Shown: in pieces, positions 1 to 10,923 of the stretch
Numbering within the stretch: the stretch's first letter is position 1
How the letters are laid out: every line of letters begins with the position of its first letter
Origin: an uncultured Bacilli bacterium
Lineage (GTDB): Bacteria; Bacillota_I; Bacilli_A; RFN20; CAG-826
Reading direction: 5' to 3'
DNA: 36,942 nt
Assembly (NCBI GenBank): GCA_947625975.1
Contig: CANQQL010000011.1
Location: forward strand, 1 to 36,942
Program-made: the position numbers and the translations under genes
The notes under the pieces: generated by a model
Told to the model about the DNA's origin: nothing
What the model saw: the letters and a program-made list of their open reading frames with translations, nothing else
Databases searched by the model: none

Positions 1-87
1 TTTTATAAACGGCATTTTATCTGATAATGATTTAATATCCCTTATTTAACGGACTTTACTCTAAAAATTTACGAATTATCATATGAA

Positions 88-1866
88 TTATTTTGGAAAA
101 CGTTCTCTTTTATTGTAGGAAGTATGTAACAACTCATGGGCTCTATGGCCATTTGGTTCACCCAAATAATCTTTATATAATGCTTGAATTTGGGTGTTGT
201 TGTGAGATTGTCTTACTTTTTGTTTTTCATCTTCACTATATAAAACTTTTGCTCGTTTCTCCCGATATGTATCTAAAATATCTGAATCTTCGTTTGGTAA
301 AAAGCATGGTTTAACATATGGTTGTCCACCACCATTAATACATCCACCTGGGCATCCCATGATTTCAATAAAGGTATAAGGGGATTTTCCTGCACGTATA
401 TCATCTAATAATGGTTTGGCATTCTTCATGCCGTGTGCTATTGCAACTTTAATTACTGTACCATCAATATCAATAGTGGCTTCTTTTATACCATCAAATC
501 CACGAACAGATTCAAATTTAATTAAATCGTGTTCTTTACCGGTTAATGCATGATAAGCTGTTCTTAAAGCGGCTTCCATAACACCACCTGTAACACCAAA
601 TATGACTCCAGCACCTGTATATTCACCTAATAAGTCTTGATCGAATTCTTCATCTGGCAAACGTGTAAAGTCAATACCAGAACGTTTAATGAGTTTGGCA
701 AGTTCTCTGGTCGTCAAAACAGCATCAACATCTTTTAAACCATCCTTATTAGCATTTTGAGGTCTTTCTTTTTCATATTTCTTTGCTGTACAAGGCATAA
801 TAGAAACAACAAAAATATTTTTTGGATCTAAACCATTTTTTTCAGCAAAATAAGATTTAATAATTGCACCCATCATCTCATGTGGTGATTTGCAACTTGA
901 TAAATGGTCTAATAAATCTGCATAATAATATTCAGCATAATTAACCCATCCTGGTGAACAAGATGTAATCATTGGAAGTTTTCCACCATGTTTTATACGA
1001 TGAAGCAATTCGGTTGCCTCTTCCATAATTGTCAAGTCAGCTCCAAAGTTTGTGTCATAGACTCTGTTAAAGCCTAAGCGCTTTAAGGCTGCGACCATTT
1101 TACCAGTAACCGAGGTGCCAATTTTCATTCCAAATTCTTCTCCTAAAGCCGCACGAACAGCAGGAGCAGTTTGTACAACAATAAATTTGCCCTCTTTACG
1201 AGCTTGGTCAACTAAATCAATTTCGCTCTTTTCCATTAAAGCACCAGTTGGACAAACATTAACGCATTGTCCACACAAAATACAAGGAGATTCTGCCATG
1301 GAACGATTGTAAGCAGGTCCGACAATTGCTTTAAATCCGCGATTTTCAAATCCTAAAATTCCTGTTCCTTGAGCATTTTTACATCTTTCAACACAACGTC
1401 CACATAAAATACATTTTGAAGTATCACGAATAATAGATGGTGTCAATTGATCTAAGGTAGTTGGAGTCTTAACTCCTTCATACATATCATCTCTTGCTCC
1501 GGTTATTTTGGCAACATGCAGTAATTCACATTGTCCATTTTTTGAACATTGTTGACAATTTTTAGAGTGATTAGAAAGCAATAATTCAACACTTGTACGA
1601 CGTGCTGCAACTGCTTTTGGTGATGAGATAGTAATTTCCATACCTTCAGCAATTGGATATACACAAGAAGCGACTAATCCTCTTGCACCAGTTGCTTCTA
1701 CTAAACAAACACGGCAAGAACCTCTTGAGCATTCACCATGATTAAAATGACACAAAGTTGGAATTGTGTATCCACAACGTTTGCATGCTTCAAGAATTGT
1801 TAAGCCTTTTTCAACTTGATAAGGGTGACCTTCAATTTTAATATTTACCATTTCCATTTTTTTCAC
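88..1866 (-). CDS. hydA: [FeFe]-hydrogenase catalytic subunit (HydA/HndD-type, NAD(P)-linked multimeric hydrogenase)
   Basis: ORF with N-terminal 2Fe-2S ferredoxin domain, 4Fe-4S motifs (CILCGRCVERC, CILCGQCVNVCP) and H-cluster motifs TSCSPGWVNY, MPCTAKKYE, MGCPGGCINGGGQP; C-terminal small-subunit motif LGEPNGHRAHELLH. Confidence 0.95.
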   Translation of the reverse strand: MKKMEMVNIKIEGHPYQVEKGLTILEACKRCGYTIPTLCHFNHGECSRGSCRVCLVEATGARGLVASCVYPIAEGMEITISSPKAVAARRTSVELLLSNHSKNCQQCSKNGQCELLHVAKITGARDDMYEGVKTPTTLDQLTPSIIRDTSKCILCGRCVERCKNAQGTGILGFENRGFKAIVGPAYNRSMAESPCILCGQCVNVCPTGALMEKSEIDLVDQARKEGKFIVVQTAPAVRAALGEEFGMKIGTSVTGKMVAALKRLGFNRVYDTNFGADLTIMEEATELLHRIKHGGKLPMITSCSPGWVNYAEYYYADLLDHLSSCKSPHEMMGAIIKSYFAEKNGLDPKNIFVVSIMPCTAKKYEKERPQNANKDGLKDVDAVLTTRELAKLIKRSGIDFTRLPDEEFDQDLLGEYTGAGVIFGVTGGVMEAALRTAYHALTGKEHDLIKFESVRGFDGIKEATIDIDGTVIKVAIAHGMKNAKPLLDDIRAGKSPYTFIEIMGCPGGCINGGGQPYVKPCFLPNEDSDILDTYREKRAKVLYSEDEKQKVRQSHNNTQIQALYKDYLGEPNGHRAHELLHTSYNKRERFPK

Positions 1867-1868
1867 CT

Positions 1869-3734
1869 CTATCTTTTAATAATTGCGTGGAATGGACATG
1901 CACTTATACACATACCACATTTGATACATTTATTTGGATCAATCACAAATGGAGTTTTACCAACTTCACCAGAAATTGCTGTGACAGGACATCCACGTGC
2001 ACATTTACTACATTTTTTACATTTATCTGGGACAATATAATATTCCATTAAATTTTTACAGACCTTAGCCGGACATTTTTTGTCTACAACATGAGCAATA
2101 TATTCATCTCTAAAGTGCGTAAGAGTGGAAATAATTGGGTTTGCCGCTGTTTGACCTAAGGCACACAAGGAACCAGCTTGGACAGCTTGTCCTAACTCTT
2201 CAAGTTTTTTAATATCTTCTAAAGTGCCTTTCCCATCCGTAATTTTGGTTAATGTTTCTAACATTCTTTTAGTACCAATACGACATGGAGAACATTTTCC
2301 ACATGATTCATCACAAATAAATTCCATATAGAATTTTGCAACGTCAACCATACAGTTATCTTCATCCATGACAATCGCGCCACCAGATCCCATCATTGAG
2401 CCCAATGCTACTAAATTATCAAAATCGATTGGTGTGTCAAGGTATTCTGCAGTTAAACATCCTCCAGATGGTCCACCTGTTTGAATGGCTTTGAATTGCT
2501 TACCATTTGGTATTCCACCGCCAATATCATAAATCAATTCGCGAATCGTGGTTCCCATTGGAATTTCTACTAATCCGACATTGTTGATTTTACCACCAAG
2601 AGCGAATACTTTTGTACCTTTAGATTTTTCTGTTCCATATTTTGTAAAAGCTTCAACGCCTTCTCTTAATATGTATGGAACACAAGCCAAAGTTTCAACG
2701 TTATTAACAATAGTTGGTTTATCCCATAATCCCTTAATAGCAGGAAATGGTGGTCTTGGGCGTGGCATACCACGTTGCCCTTGAATAGAATTCAATAACG
2801 CAGTTTCTTCACCACATACAAATGCTCCAGCACCAAGACGCAAATGGCAACGGAAACTGAATCCTGTTCCCAAAATGTTATCACCGAGCAAGCCTAATTC
2901 TTCCGCTTGTTTAATTGCTACTTGTAAACGATGGACAGCAATTGGATATTCAGCTCGGACATAAAAATAGCCATTTTTCGCACCTATTGCATAACCAGCA
3001 ATCATCATACCTTCAATAACGGCAAGTGGGTTTCCTTCTAAAATAGAGCGATCCATAAATGCACCTGGATCTCCTTCATCGCCATTACATACTACATATT
3101 TTTCATCATTTTCTTGATTATATGCGAATTGCCATTTTCTACCGGTTGGGAATCCTCCGCCTCCACGACCACGTAATCCAGAATTCAAAATGATATTAAT
3201 AACTTCTTGTCGATCCATTTTTAGTGCTTTTTCCAAACCTTGGAATGCACCATAGCCGAGAGCTTCATTAATATCTTCTGGATTAATAAGACCACAGCCA
3301 TGTAAAGCAATACGAACTTGTTTTTTATAAAACGTTAAGTCATCTTGTTTTGCTACTTTAGTTTTGGTAATGGGATCTTCAATTAATAAACGATTTACTA
3401 TTTCATTACCCATGATATCTTTAGCAATTATTTCTTCACAATCTTCGACTTTAACGCCGTGATATAATGTGTCTTCTGGAAAAATCTTGACAAAAGGTCC
3501 TTTTGAGCAAAAACCAAAACAACCGACTTGATTAACTGTTACTTTGTCCTCAAGATGATTTTCCTTGATTAATTCCAGTAAGCGATTTTTAATTTGGTCA
3601 GAATTTGATGATAAGCATCCAGTTCCTCCACAAACCACAATAGCGCGTTTGCCATCAGTACTATTAAATTTAATATCTAAGCATTTAGTACATTTGCTAA
3701 TTCTTTCCTTAAGTTCATCATCCGTCTTAATCAT
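1869..3734 (-). CDS. hydB: NuoF-like hydrogenase subunit (HydB/HndC), FMN/NADH-binding with C-terminal 2x[4Fe-4S] ferredoxin
   Basis: SGLRGRGGGGFPTGRKW FMN/NAD motif, GDEGDPGAFMDRS, ESCGKCSPCRIG, C-terminal CxxCxxCxxxCP repeats; N-terminal thioredoxin-like 2Fe-2S cysteines. Confidence 0.94.
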   Translation of the reverse strand: MIKTDDELKERISKCTKCLDIKFNSTDGKRAIVVCGGTGCLSSNSDQIKNRLLELIKENHLEDKVTVNQVGCFGFCSKGPFVKIFPEDTLYHGVKVEDCEEIIAKDIMGNEIVNRLLIEDPITKTKVAKQDDLTFYKKQVRIALHGCGLINPEDINEALGYGAFQGLEKALKMDRQEVINIILNSGLRGRGGGGFPTGRKWQFAYNQENDEKYVVCNGDEGDPGAFMDRSILEGNPLAVIEGMMIAGYAIGAKNGYFYVRAEYPIAVHRLQVAIKQAEELGLLGDNILGTGFSFRCHLRLGAGAFVCGEETALLNSIQGQRGMPRPRPPFPAIKGLWDKPTIVNNVETLACVPYILREGVEAFTKYGTEKSKGTKVFALGGKINNVGLVEIPMGTTIRELIYDIGGGIPNGKQFKAIQTGGPSGGCLTAEYLDTPIDFDNLVALGSMMGSGGAIVMDEDNCMVDVAKFYMEFICDESCGKCSPCRIGTKRMLETLTKITDGKGTLEDIKKLEELGQAVQAGSLCALGQTAANPIISTLTHFRDEYIAHVVDKKCPAKVCKNLMEYYIVPDKCKKCSKCARGCPVTAISGEVGKTPFVIDPNKCIKCGMCISACPFHAIIKR

Positions 3735-4222
3735 TACTTAGCACCTCCTAACGCACGATATTCATTAATAATTGTTTGCACTTGATTAACAGTCATTTTT
3801 GGATAAACTTTACCATTAATACTTACTGCTGGAGCAATACCACACGCTCCGATACAGCGCAAAGCATCAATTGTAAAAAGTCCATCTCCCGTTGTCTCAC
3901 CAGGTTTAATTCCCAAAATTTCTGAGAATTTGTCACACACTTGTTGAGCTCCTTTAACATAACAAGCGGTACCAAGGCAGACACCAATTACAAATTTTCC
4001 CTTTGGTTTTAAAGAGAAAAATGAGTAAAAAGTAACAACACCATATATTTCGGCAACCGGAATGTCTAGTTTTTCCGAAATAATTTCTTGTACTTCAAAA
4101 GGAATATAACCAAATTCTTTTTGCACAGCACTTAAAATCATCATCAAAGGTGTAGGTTCATCTTTATACTCAGCGATGATTTCATCAACTCTTTTTACAG
4201 CAGTTGAACTTAATTTTGCCAT
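3734..4222 (-). CDS. hydC: NuoE-like 2Fe-2S hydrogenase subunit (HydC/HndA)
   Basis: Thioredoxin-like 2Fe-2S family (GVVTFYSFFSLKPKGK, CLGTACYVKGA, CIGACGIAPA). Start placed at MAKLSS because AGGAGG lies just upstream (gtataggaggagttttATG); the ORF track extends to 4279. Confidence 0.93.
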   Translation of the reverse strand: MAKLSSTAVKRVDEIIAEYKDEPTPLMMILSAVQKEFGYIPFEVQEIISEKLDIPVAEIYGVVTFYSFFSLKPKGKFVIGVCLGTACYVKGAQQVCDKFSEILGIKPGETTGDGLFTIDALRCIGACGIAPAVSINGKVYPKMTVNQVQTIINEYRALGGAK

Positions 4223-4291
4223 AAAACTCCTCCTATACGCCATTTTATTGTTATTATAAAAAATAATAACAAAGAGCAAAATACCGATTAG

Positions 4292-4320
4292 ATTATATCA
4301 TAGATAATATTTTTTTTTAA
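4292..4320 (-). promoter_or_regulatory. Putative sigma-70-type promoter of the hydCBA operon
   Basis: Minus strand TTAAAA - 17 nt - TATAAT (-35 at 4315-4320, -10 at 4292-4297) upstream of hydC. Confidence 0.5.
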
Positions 4321-4416
4321 CATAAATGTAATTTTTGTAAAAATTACCAAAAGAAAGACAATATTTTAGCCTTTGAAAATTTTTAAAATTACAAAAATTA
4401 ATGTGAATTTGCTTAT

Positions 4417-4439
4417 AAAAAAGAGGTCAAAGACCTCTT
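4417..4439 (-). terminator. Rho-independent terminator downstream of preA
   Basis: AAGAGGTC-ttt-GACCTCTT stem followed on the minus strand by TTTT, immediately after the preA stop at 4443. Confidence 0.75.
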
Positions 4440-4442
4440 ATT

Positions 4443-5679
4443 TTATAAACTAACTTTGTGTGGTTTTGTCCCTTGTTTAAATTGCAAATTACCTTTTTCT
4501 ATTGCCGATACCGGGCAAACGGTTGCACATAAATGACAGCCAACACATTTATTCTCATTTATTTCCGGACGACGTGATTCTACATTCCAAGAAATTGCTT
4601 GATGCCCGCCATCAAAACATGAAATGTAACATCGCCCGCAGCCAACACATTTTTCACTAACAACTTTAGGATAAATTATATAACTACGATCTAACTCTTC
4701 GCAAGGAATGATGTTTTTGTTAGCTAGCCCCACTAATTCATCTAAAGAATCCAGCCCTTGATCATCCAAATAATGCGATAATCCATTACATAAATCTTCA
4801 ACAATTCGATATCCGTATTGCATAATCGCAGTCGTAACCTGTAAAGTTTTTGCTCCCAACAAAATAAATTCTGCTGCGTCTTCCCATGTTTCAATTCCCC
4901 CAATACCGGAAATCTCCAAGTCTTTAATACCCGTTCTTAGCTGTTGGATAAAACGCAACGCTATCGGTTTAACTGCCTTACCGGAATAACCGGAAATGGA
5001 AGATTTCCCATTGACAATTGGTAATCCAATTTTTTTGTTTAAATCTAGATTACAAATAGATTTAACGGTATTAATAGCCGAAATTCCATCTGCCCCACCT
5101 TCTAAACAGGCTCTGGCAATTGGAATCATATCAGTCACATTTGGTGTCATTTTTGCCATCATTGGTAAAGCGGAACCTTTTTTTTACAGCCTGACAATAT
5201 TTTTTACACAATTCTGGATTTGTGCCTACATCTGATCCCATTTCATGTGAAGTCATTTGCGGGCATGACAAATTCATTTCAATCATATCCGCACCAGCTT
5301 CCTCGACAAGTCTAGCCAGTTCGGTCCAATCGTCTTCATTTGTTCCCATGATTGAAGCAATAAGCACTTTATGAGGATATTTTTCTTTCAATCTTTTTAA
5401 ATCGCGGAGATTTTCCTCTAAACTATGTTCTGCAATTTGCTCCATATTTTTAAATCCAATAAAAGGCGTATCTTCTTTTGTTAAAGCGTCAAATCTTGGA
5501 GAAACTTCATTTATCAAAAAATGCTTTGGACCAATTGTTTTAAACACTACGCCCGCCCAGCCGGCATCATAAGCTTTTGCACACATTTCATAGCAATTTC
5601 CGACCGGTGAAGAAGATAAACAAAACGGATTTTCGAATTTCACACCCAAAAAAGTTATGGATAAATCTTTATGTTTCAT
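4443..5679 (-). pseudogene. preA: NAD-dependent dihydropyrimidine dehydrogenase subunit PreA, interrupted by a +1 frameshift in an A8 run
   Basis: Two overlapping ORFs in different frames (5131-5679 N-terminal DHOdehase-like half; 4443-5162 C-terminal half with two 4Fe-4S motifs). Removing one A from the A8 run (5178-5185) yields ...[23 protein letters not shown]..., a continuous protein. Confidence 0.85.
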
Positions 5680-6902
5680 TATCTTTTTGCCTCCAAATAC
5701 TCATGTATTGCATAAGCTGCTTCTTTACCATATTTTACGGCCGCAACAACTAGCTTTTCTCCATCTATAATATCGCCCGTCGCAAAAATTTTTTCATCAC
5801 TGGTTTGATATTTATTAACCTCAACAATTCCTCGCTTACTAGTAATATTATCAAACATTTCGACTTTTGACATTTGACCAATAGCTAAAATAATTTTATC
5901 CGCTTTTATTTTAAGCGTGGCATTTAAAGACACATGTTTAAATGTAACTGTTTTGCCTTTTATTTTAACAGGAGTATATCCCGAAATAATTGAAACATCA
6001 TTTTCAATTGTCTCATTAAACTCTTTCTTAGAAGCGGGAAATTCTTTCATCTCTTCGCGTGCAACGGCGGTTACATCTTTACATCCAAGCATTTTAAGGC
6101 TTGTAGCTACATCCATAGCGACATCTCCGCCACCTATGATTAAAACATGATCTTTTAATTTAATTTTTCCTTTTTTCTCTTTTATTTTTGCTAAAACATC
6201 CACCGCTAATTCAACATTTTTATTATTAGCAAACAGCGGTAATGATTTACCATAACTTGCACCGATTGCCAGTAAAACCGCGCGATATTCATTTTTTAAA
6301 AGAGTTAAATCGCTAATTTCACAATCAGTAATAAAAGTTACTCCTAAATCTTTAATCCGTTTAATCTCCAAATCTAACACATTACTTGGTAAACGATATT
6401 CAGGAATTCCGTATCGTAAATATCCCCCTGGTTTTTTTCTTTTTTCATAAATAGTAACATCATATCCAAGCAAAGCTAAAGTTGCTGCCGCTTGTAATCC
6501 AGATGGCCCTGAGCCCACTATTGCAATTTTACCCAGATTCTTTGCCCCCGGATCTAATATTTTCATGCCAATCGATGATTCAAAATCAGTTACAAATCTT
6601 TGAATCCGTCCTATTTCTATCGGGCGATCAATACCAGATCTGGAACAGCCTAACTGACACAGTTTTTCCGTTGGACATACTCGTGCACAGATTGAGCCAA
6701 GTGCATTATTTTCTCTAATAGTTTCTGCTGCTCCTTTGAAATTACGAAAACGAACAGATCTTATGAATTTTGCGGGATCTGTACCTGCTGGGCATGCTTT
6801 AGAACAAGGTGCATCATAACATAACAAGCACCTTGCTGCTTCATGAATTACCGTTAAAGGCGTCAAGGCACGCTCATATTCTTCCAGATATGATTTTTTC
6901 AT
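5679..6902 (-). CDS. preT: NAD-dependent dihydropyrimidine dehydrogenase subunit PreT (GltD-like flavoprotein)
   Basis: [66 protein letters not shown]; adjacent to preA. Confidence 0.9.
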   Translation of the reverse strand: MKKSYLEEYERALTPLTVIHEAARCLLCYDAPCSKACPAGTDPAKFIRSVRFRNFKGAAETIRENNALGSICARVCPTEKLCQLGCSRSGIDRPIEIGRIQRFVTDFESSIGMKILDPGAKNLGKIAIVGSGPSGLQAAATLALLGYDVTIYEKRKKPGGYLRYGIPEYRLPSNVLDLEIKRIKDLGVTFITDCEISDLTLLKNEYRAVLLAIGASYGKSLPLFANNKNVELAVDVLAKIKEKKGKIKLKDHVLIIGGGDVAMDVATSLKMLGCKDVTAVAREEMKEFPASKKEFNETIENDVSIISGYTPVKIKGKTVTFKHVSLNATLKIKADKIILAIGQMSKVEMFDNITSKRGIVEVNKYQTSDEKIFATGDIIDGEKLVVAAVKYGKEAAYAIHEYLEAKR

Positions 6903-6976
6903 TGTAATTCTCCTTTAATGCTATTAAATATTTTAACGTATTTTTTATTATTTAAGCAACAAATACTAAAAATAAA

Positions 6977-7435
6977 TCAATTTAAAATAGCAATAGAAAA
7001 ATTTAAAAAAGTCGCAAATAACAACCAAATTATATAAGGTAATAAAATATAAGCAAAATTTCCATATTTACTTTTAACATAAAAGAATAGCCATATCACA
7101 AGTACAAGGAGTAGTGCAATTAAAATTAAACCAAAAACAGGAGATTTTAGTCCAAAAAACACTGGTGTCCAGAGAAAATTTATTAATAGTTGTGCATAAT
7201 AAAGTTTTTCGCCTTTTTCATCATTGTTTTGTGATAATTTATAACCGACAAATCCCATCATAATATAAAGTATTGTCCACACTATCGGAAAAATAATAGG
7301 TGGAACCCTAACTAAGGTTACAAGACTATTATAATAAGTTGTAAAATTTGGTAAGGTCATTGATATAACAAAACTGATAAATAAGGGAAAAAGTAAATTA
7401 AAGGCTAAATCTAAATTTAAATTAAGTTTTTTCAT
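6977..7435 (-). CDS. tspO: TspO/MBR family membrane protein
   Basis: PPIIFPIVWTILYIMMG and YYAQLLINFLWTPVFFG motifs, about five hydrophobic helices. Confidence 0.85.
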   Translation of the reverse strand: MKKLNLNLDLAFNLLFPLFISFVISMTLPNFTTYYNSLVTLVRVPPIIFPIVWTILYIMMGFVGYKLSQNNDEKGEKLYYAQLLINFLWTPVFFGLKSPVFGLILIALLLVLVIWLFFYVKSKYGNFAYILLPYIIWLLFATFLNFSIAILN

Positions 7436-7485
7436 ATAATATGCTCCTAATCAATTATATTCAAAACTAAGTTTTTCATACGTAA

Positions 7486-7512
7486 AAAGGTTCCATCTAA
7501 TGTGGAACCTTT
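7486..7512 (-). terminator. Rho-independent terminator at the end of the S10-spc-alpha operon
   Basis: Perfect 10-bp stem AAAGGTTCCA / TGGAACCTTT with 7-nt loop and T run on the minus strand, just after the rplQ stop. Confidence 0.85.
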
Positions 7513-7532
7513 ATCAATTTAGTCATTTTTCT

Positions 7533-7940
7533 TTATTTTACAAATTCTACAAGAGCCATTTCAGCATTGTCACCGCGACGTGGCACCATTTTTAAGATTC
7601 TGGTGTAGCCACCTTTACGATCTTTATAACGTGGGCCAATCTCTGTAAATAATTTGTCAAGTGCAGTTACTTTCTTTTCAGAATCAACATATACTTCCGG
7701 ACGAATAACCGCAGCAGCTAAACGTCGATTATGCAAATCACCATTTTTAGCTTTTGTGACCATTCTTTCTGTCAAATTTTTAACATCCTTGGCAACTCCA
7801 AATGTTACAACCACTCTCTCATGAACGATTAATTCGGTTACAACATTTCTTAACATTGCTTTATGTTTGCTTGATGTATAAGCGGCTTTAAAACGAACGC
7901 CCGTCTTACCATGTACATTTTTTCGACCTTGTGCAGCCAT
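7533..7940 (-). CDS. rplQ: 50S ribosomal protein L17
   Basis: L17 family sequence with an internal extension; position after rpoA. Confidence 0.97.
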   Translation of the reverse strand: MAAQGRKNVHGKTGVRFKAAYTSSKHKAMLRNVVTELIVHERVVVTFGVAKDVKNLTERMVTKAKNGDLHNRRLAAAVIRPEVYVDSEKKVTALDKLFTEIGPRYKDRKGGYTRILKMVPRRGDNAEMALVEFVK

Positions 7941-7952
7941 TTAAACTTCCTC

Positions 7953-8927
7953 CTAATCCACGTAATCCTTGAAGCTTAAACCAATTGCAAGAAGCTTTTC
8001 TTTAACTTCTTTAAGTGATTTCTTACCAAGGTTACGTACTTTCATCATATCTTCTTCAGTTCTTTGTGTTAACTCTAAGACTGTAGCAATACCCGCTCTT
8101 TTTAAGCAGTTATATGAACGAACTGATAAATCCAATTCTTCAATAGTCATGTCTTCATATTTATTAGTTGCTTGTTCAACTGGTTCAGCAACAATATTCA
8201 TATCACGAGTAATTTCATTAAGAACTAAAAATTCTTCAAAATGCGCAATCAAAATTTTTGCTGCCAAAGCAACGGAATCTTGTGGTAAAACCGAGCCATT
8301 AGTCCAAACCTCTAATTCTAAGTTTTCATAATTAGCGTTATGTCCTACACGGGTTGGCTTTACTTCATAATTAACTTTGGTTATTGGTGAATAGTTAGAA
8401 TCAGTAGCTATTGTACCAACGACTTGATTGCCTGTTCGAAGAGCTTTATTCCCTTCAGAAGTAACATATCCTCTTCCGTTACGTGCAAATAACGACATTT
8501 TTAATTTGCCGCCTTCGGCAACATGAGCCAAAACTAAATCCGGATTTACTACTGTAACATCACTTGGCACAACTAAATCCGCAGCGGTAACAACTTTAGG
8601 TCCTTCAACTTCAAGTTCTAATCTTTTTGTGGAAGAATCATCACAATCTATTCTAAGTACCAAATCTTTTAAAGAAAGTACAATCATCGTTACATCTTCT
8701 TCAACACCATCTAAGGCAGAGAATTCATGTCTTGCGCCTTCCACTTCAATCGCAAATACTGACGCACCTGGTAATGATGATAACATGACTCTTCTTAAAG
8801 AATTACCAATTGTTAATGCATAGCCTCTTTCTAATGGTCCTACAACAAACTTTCCATAATTCGTGTTACCATCAAATTCCGCAGTATCAAAACTAATTTT
8901 CGTAAATGGATTTACAATTTTTTTCAT
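7953..8927 (-). CDS. rpoA: DNA-directed RNA polymerase alpha subunit
   Basis: GPLERGYALTIGNSLRRVMLSSLPG; C-terminal domain NCLKRAGIATVLELTQRTEEDMMKVRNLGKKSLKEV. Start set at MKKIVNPF with GGGAGG upstream. Confidence 0.98.
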   Translation of the reverse strand: MKKIVNPFTKISFDTAEFDGNTNYGKFVVGPLERGYALTIGNSLRRVMLSSLPGASVFAIEVEGARHEFSALDGVEEDVTMIVLSLKDLVLRIDCDDSSTKRLELEVEGPKVVTAADLVVPSDVTVVNPDLVLAHVAEGGKLKMSLFARNGRGYVTSEGNKALRTGNQVVGTIATDSNYSPITKVNYEVKPTRVGHNANYENLELEVWTNGSVLPQDSVALAAKILIAHFEEFLVLNEITRDMNIVAEPVEQATNKYEDMTIEELDLSVRSYNCLKRAGIATVLELTQRTEEDMMKVRNLGKKSLKEVKEKLLAIGLSFKDYVD

Positions 8928-8974
8928 TTCTTTTCCTCCCTTTTGCAATCGTTAGTAGATTAATTATTTAATTA

Positions 8975-9367
8975 TTATCCACGTGGACGCTTTGGTGGGC
9001 GGCAACCATTGTGTGGAATTGGTGTAGTATCAGTAATCATTTGGATGGTTAATCCAGCAGCCTGCAAACTACGAACAGCAGAATCACGACCGGATCCAGG
9101 GCCTTTAACATTCACATCAACGGTTTTAATACCTTGATCAACCGCAACTTTTGCACAAGCTTCTGCGGCCAATTGTGCGGCAAAAGGCGTAGATTTTTTT
9201 GCCCCTTTGAATCCTAATGCACCAGCACTAGACCAAGCAATTACATTTCCAGCTTCATCAGTGATAGTAACAATCGTGTTGTTAAATGTTGAATGGATGT
9301 GAGCGACACCTTTAGTATAGGCTCTCTTGATTTTTTTCTTTTTAGAAACAACTTTTTTATTAGCCAT
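8975..9367 (-). CDS. rpsK: 30S ribosomal protein S11
   Basis: [46 protein letters not shown]. Confidence 0.98.
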   Translation of the reverse strand: MANKKVVSKKKKIKRAYTKGVAHIHSTFNNTIVTITDEAGNVIAWSSAGALGFKGAKKSTPFAAQLAAEACAKVAVDQGIKTVDVNVKGPGSGRDSAVRSLQAAGLTIQMITDTTPIPHNGCRPPKRPRG

Positions 9368-9386
9368 TTTACCTTATCCTCACTTT

Positions 9387-9761
9387 CTATTTAACTGCTT
9401 GCTTCTTATTCGCAATAGTCTTTCTTGGTCCTTTGCGAGTACGAGCATTAGTTTTTGTACGTTGTCCACGAACTGGTAAACCTTTTCGATGGCGTAAGCC
9501 ACGATAACAACCAATTTCCGTAAGACGTTTGATGTTTAAAGCAACTTCACGGCGTAAGTCACCTTCAACTCTGTATTTAGCCACTTCATTTCTAATTGCA
9601 GTTAATTGATCTTCGGTCAAATTTTTAACACGAGTATCTTCATTAACTTTAGCAGCTGCTAAAATTTTCTTTGCAGTTGTAGGTCCAATACCATAAATAT
9701 AGGTTAAAGAGACAACAACTCTTTTATCATTTGGAATATCTACTCCAACAATACGTGCCAT
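9387..9761 (-). CDS. rpsM: 30S ribosomal protein S13
   Basis: [51 protein letters not shown]. Confidence 0.98.
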   Translation of the reverse strand: MARIVGVDIPNDKRVVVSLTYIYGIGPTTAKKILAAAKVNEDTRVKNLTEDQLTAIRNEVAKYRVEGDLRREVALNIKRLTEIGCYRGLRHRKGLPVRGQRTKTNARTRKGPRKTIANKKQAVK

Positions 9762-9776
9762 ATAGCAATATCCTCC

Positions 9777-9893
9777 TTAATTACCTTGTCTTTGCTTATG
9801 CTTTGGATTTTCGCAAATAACCATTAATCGGCCTTTTCTACGAATTACTTTGCACTTATCGCAAATTGGTTTAACTGAAGGTCTAACTTTCAT
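9777..9893 (-). CDS. rpmJ: 50S ribosomal protein L36 (not in the supplied ORF track)
   Basis: Manual translation: [38 protein letters not shown], 38 aa, between infA and rpsM. Confidence 0.97.
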   Translation of the reverse strand: MKVRPSVKPICDKCKVIRRKGRLMVICENPKHKQRQGN

Positions 9894-9924
9894 AATAATA
9901 ATCCTCCGTTTGACTTTCTTTCTT

Positions 9925-10143
9925 TTATTTGTATCTAAATGTTATTCTGCCACGTGTTAAATCGTATGGCGATATTTCTACCGTAACTCTATCACCTGGT
10001 AAAATGCGAATGTAGTTCATACGGATTTTACCAGAAACGTGGGCTAAAATTACGACACCGTTTTCTAACTTTACATTAAACATAGCATTAGGTAAAGTTT
10101 CGACGACTACCGCTTCTACTTCAATTACGTCTTCTTTTGACAT
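9925..10143 (-). CDS. infA: Translation initiation factor IF-1
   Basis: [29 protein letters not shown]...[34 protein letters not shown]. Confidence 0.98.
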   Translation of the reverse strand: MSKEDVIEVEAVVVETLPNAMFNVKLENGVVILAHVSGKIRMNYIRILPGDRVTVEISPYDLTRGRITFRYK

Positions 10144-10149
10144 AGTTAA

Positions 10150-10920
10150 TTAATTAACACTCCTTTTATTGTCATTTTCCAATGTTAAGATTTCATATCC
10201 ATCTTTTGTAACAACAATTGTATTTTCATAATGACTACATAATTTTCCGTCAACTGTTTTTACAGTCCAATCATCAGACATTACTTTGGTATTGTATTTT
10301 CCTTGATTAACCATTGGCTCAATCGCCAAACACATACCTTCTTTTAGAATTGGACCATGTCCAGGCAAACCATAATTTGGGATAGCCGGGTCTTCGTGTA
10401 AATCTCTTCCAATACCATGGCCTGTATAATCTCGTGGTAAGGAATAACCATGTTTTTCACAATATTCTTGAATTGCGTACGAAACATCTGACAAATGAAT
10501 ACCGGGTTTTATAATTTTCATTGCTTCAAAAAAGCTTTCTTCTGTAACTCTCACAAGTCTTTCTGCTTCTTCTGAAACTTTGCCGACAAGATAAGTTCTT
10601 GCTGCATCTCCATTGTAGCCTTTATATACTGCTCCAACATCGATAGAAATAATATCTCCTTCTTTGAGTCTTGTGTTATCCGGAATTCCATGCACTAATG
10701 TATCGTTAATAGAAGTACATATAGAGCCCGGAAATCCACCATAACCTAAGAAACCAGGTACTGCGCCTTGATTGCGTATAACCTTTTCGGCAAGGCAATC
10801 AAGTTCTTTAGTTGTAACGCCCGGTTTGATATGTGGCCTAAGTGCAGTAAATACACTAGCCACAATCTTACCAGCTTCGCGCATCAACACAATTTCTCGT
10901 GGTGATTTTACGATAATCAT
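10150..10920 (-). CDS. map: Methionine aminopeptidase type I
   Basis: GFPGSICTSINDTLVHGIPD, DVGAVYKGYNGDAARTY, GHGIGRDLHEDP, IEPMVN. Confidence 0.97.
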   Translation of the reverse strand: MIIVKSPREIVLMREAGKIVASVFTALRPHIKPGVTTKELDCLAEKVIRNQGAVPGFLGYGGFPGSICTSINDTLVHGIPDNTRLKEGDIISIDVGAVYKGYNGDAARTYLVGKVSEEAERLVRVTEESFFEAMKIIKPGIHLSDVSYAIQEYCEKHGYSLPRDYTGHGIGRDLHEDPAIPNYGLPGHGPILKEGMCLAIEPMVNQGKYNTKVMSDDWTVKTVDGKLCSHYENTIVVTKDGYEILTLENDNKRSVN

Positions 10921-10923
10921 ACT

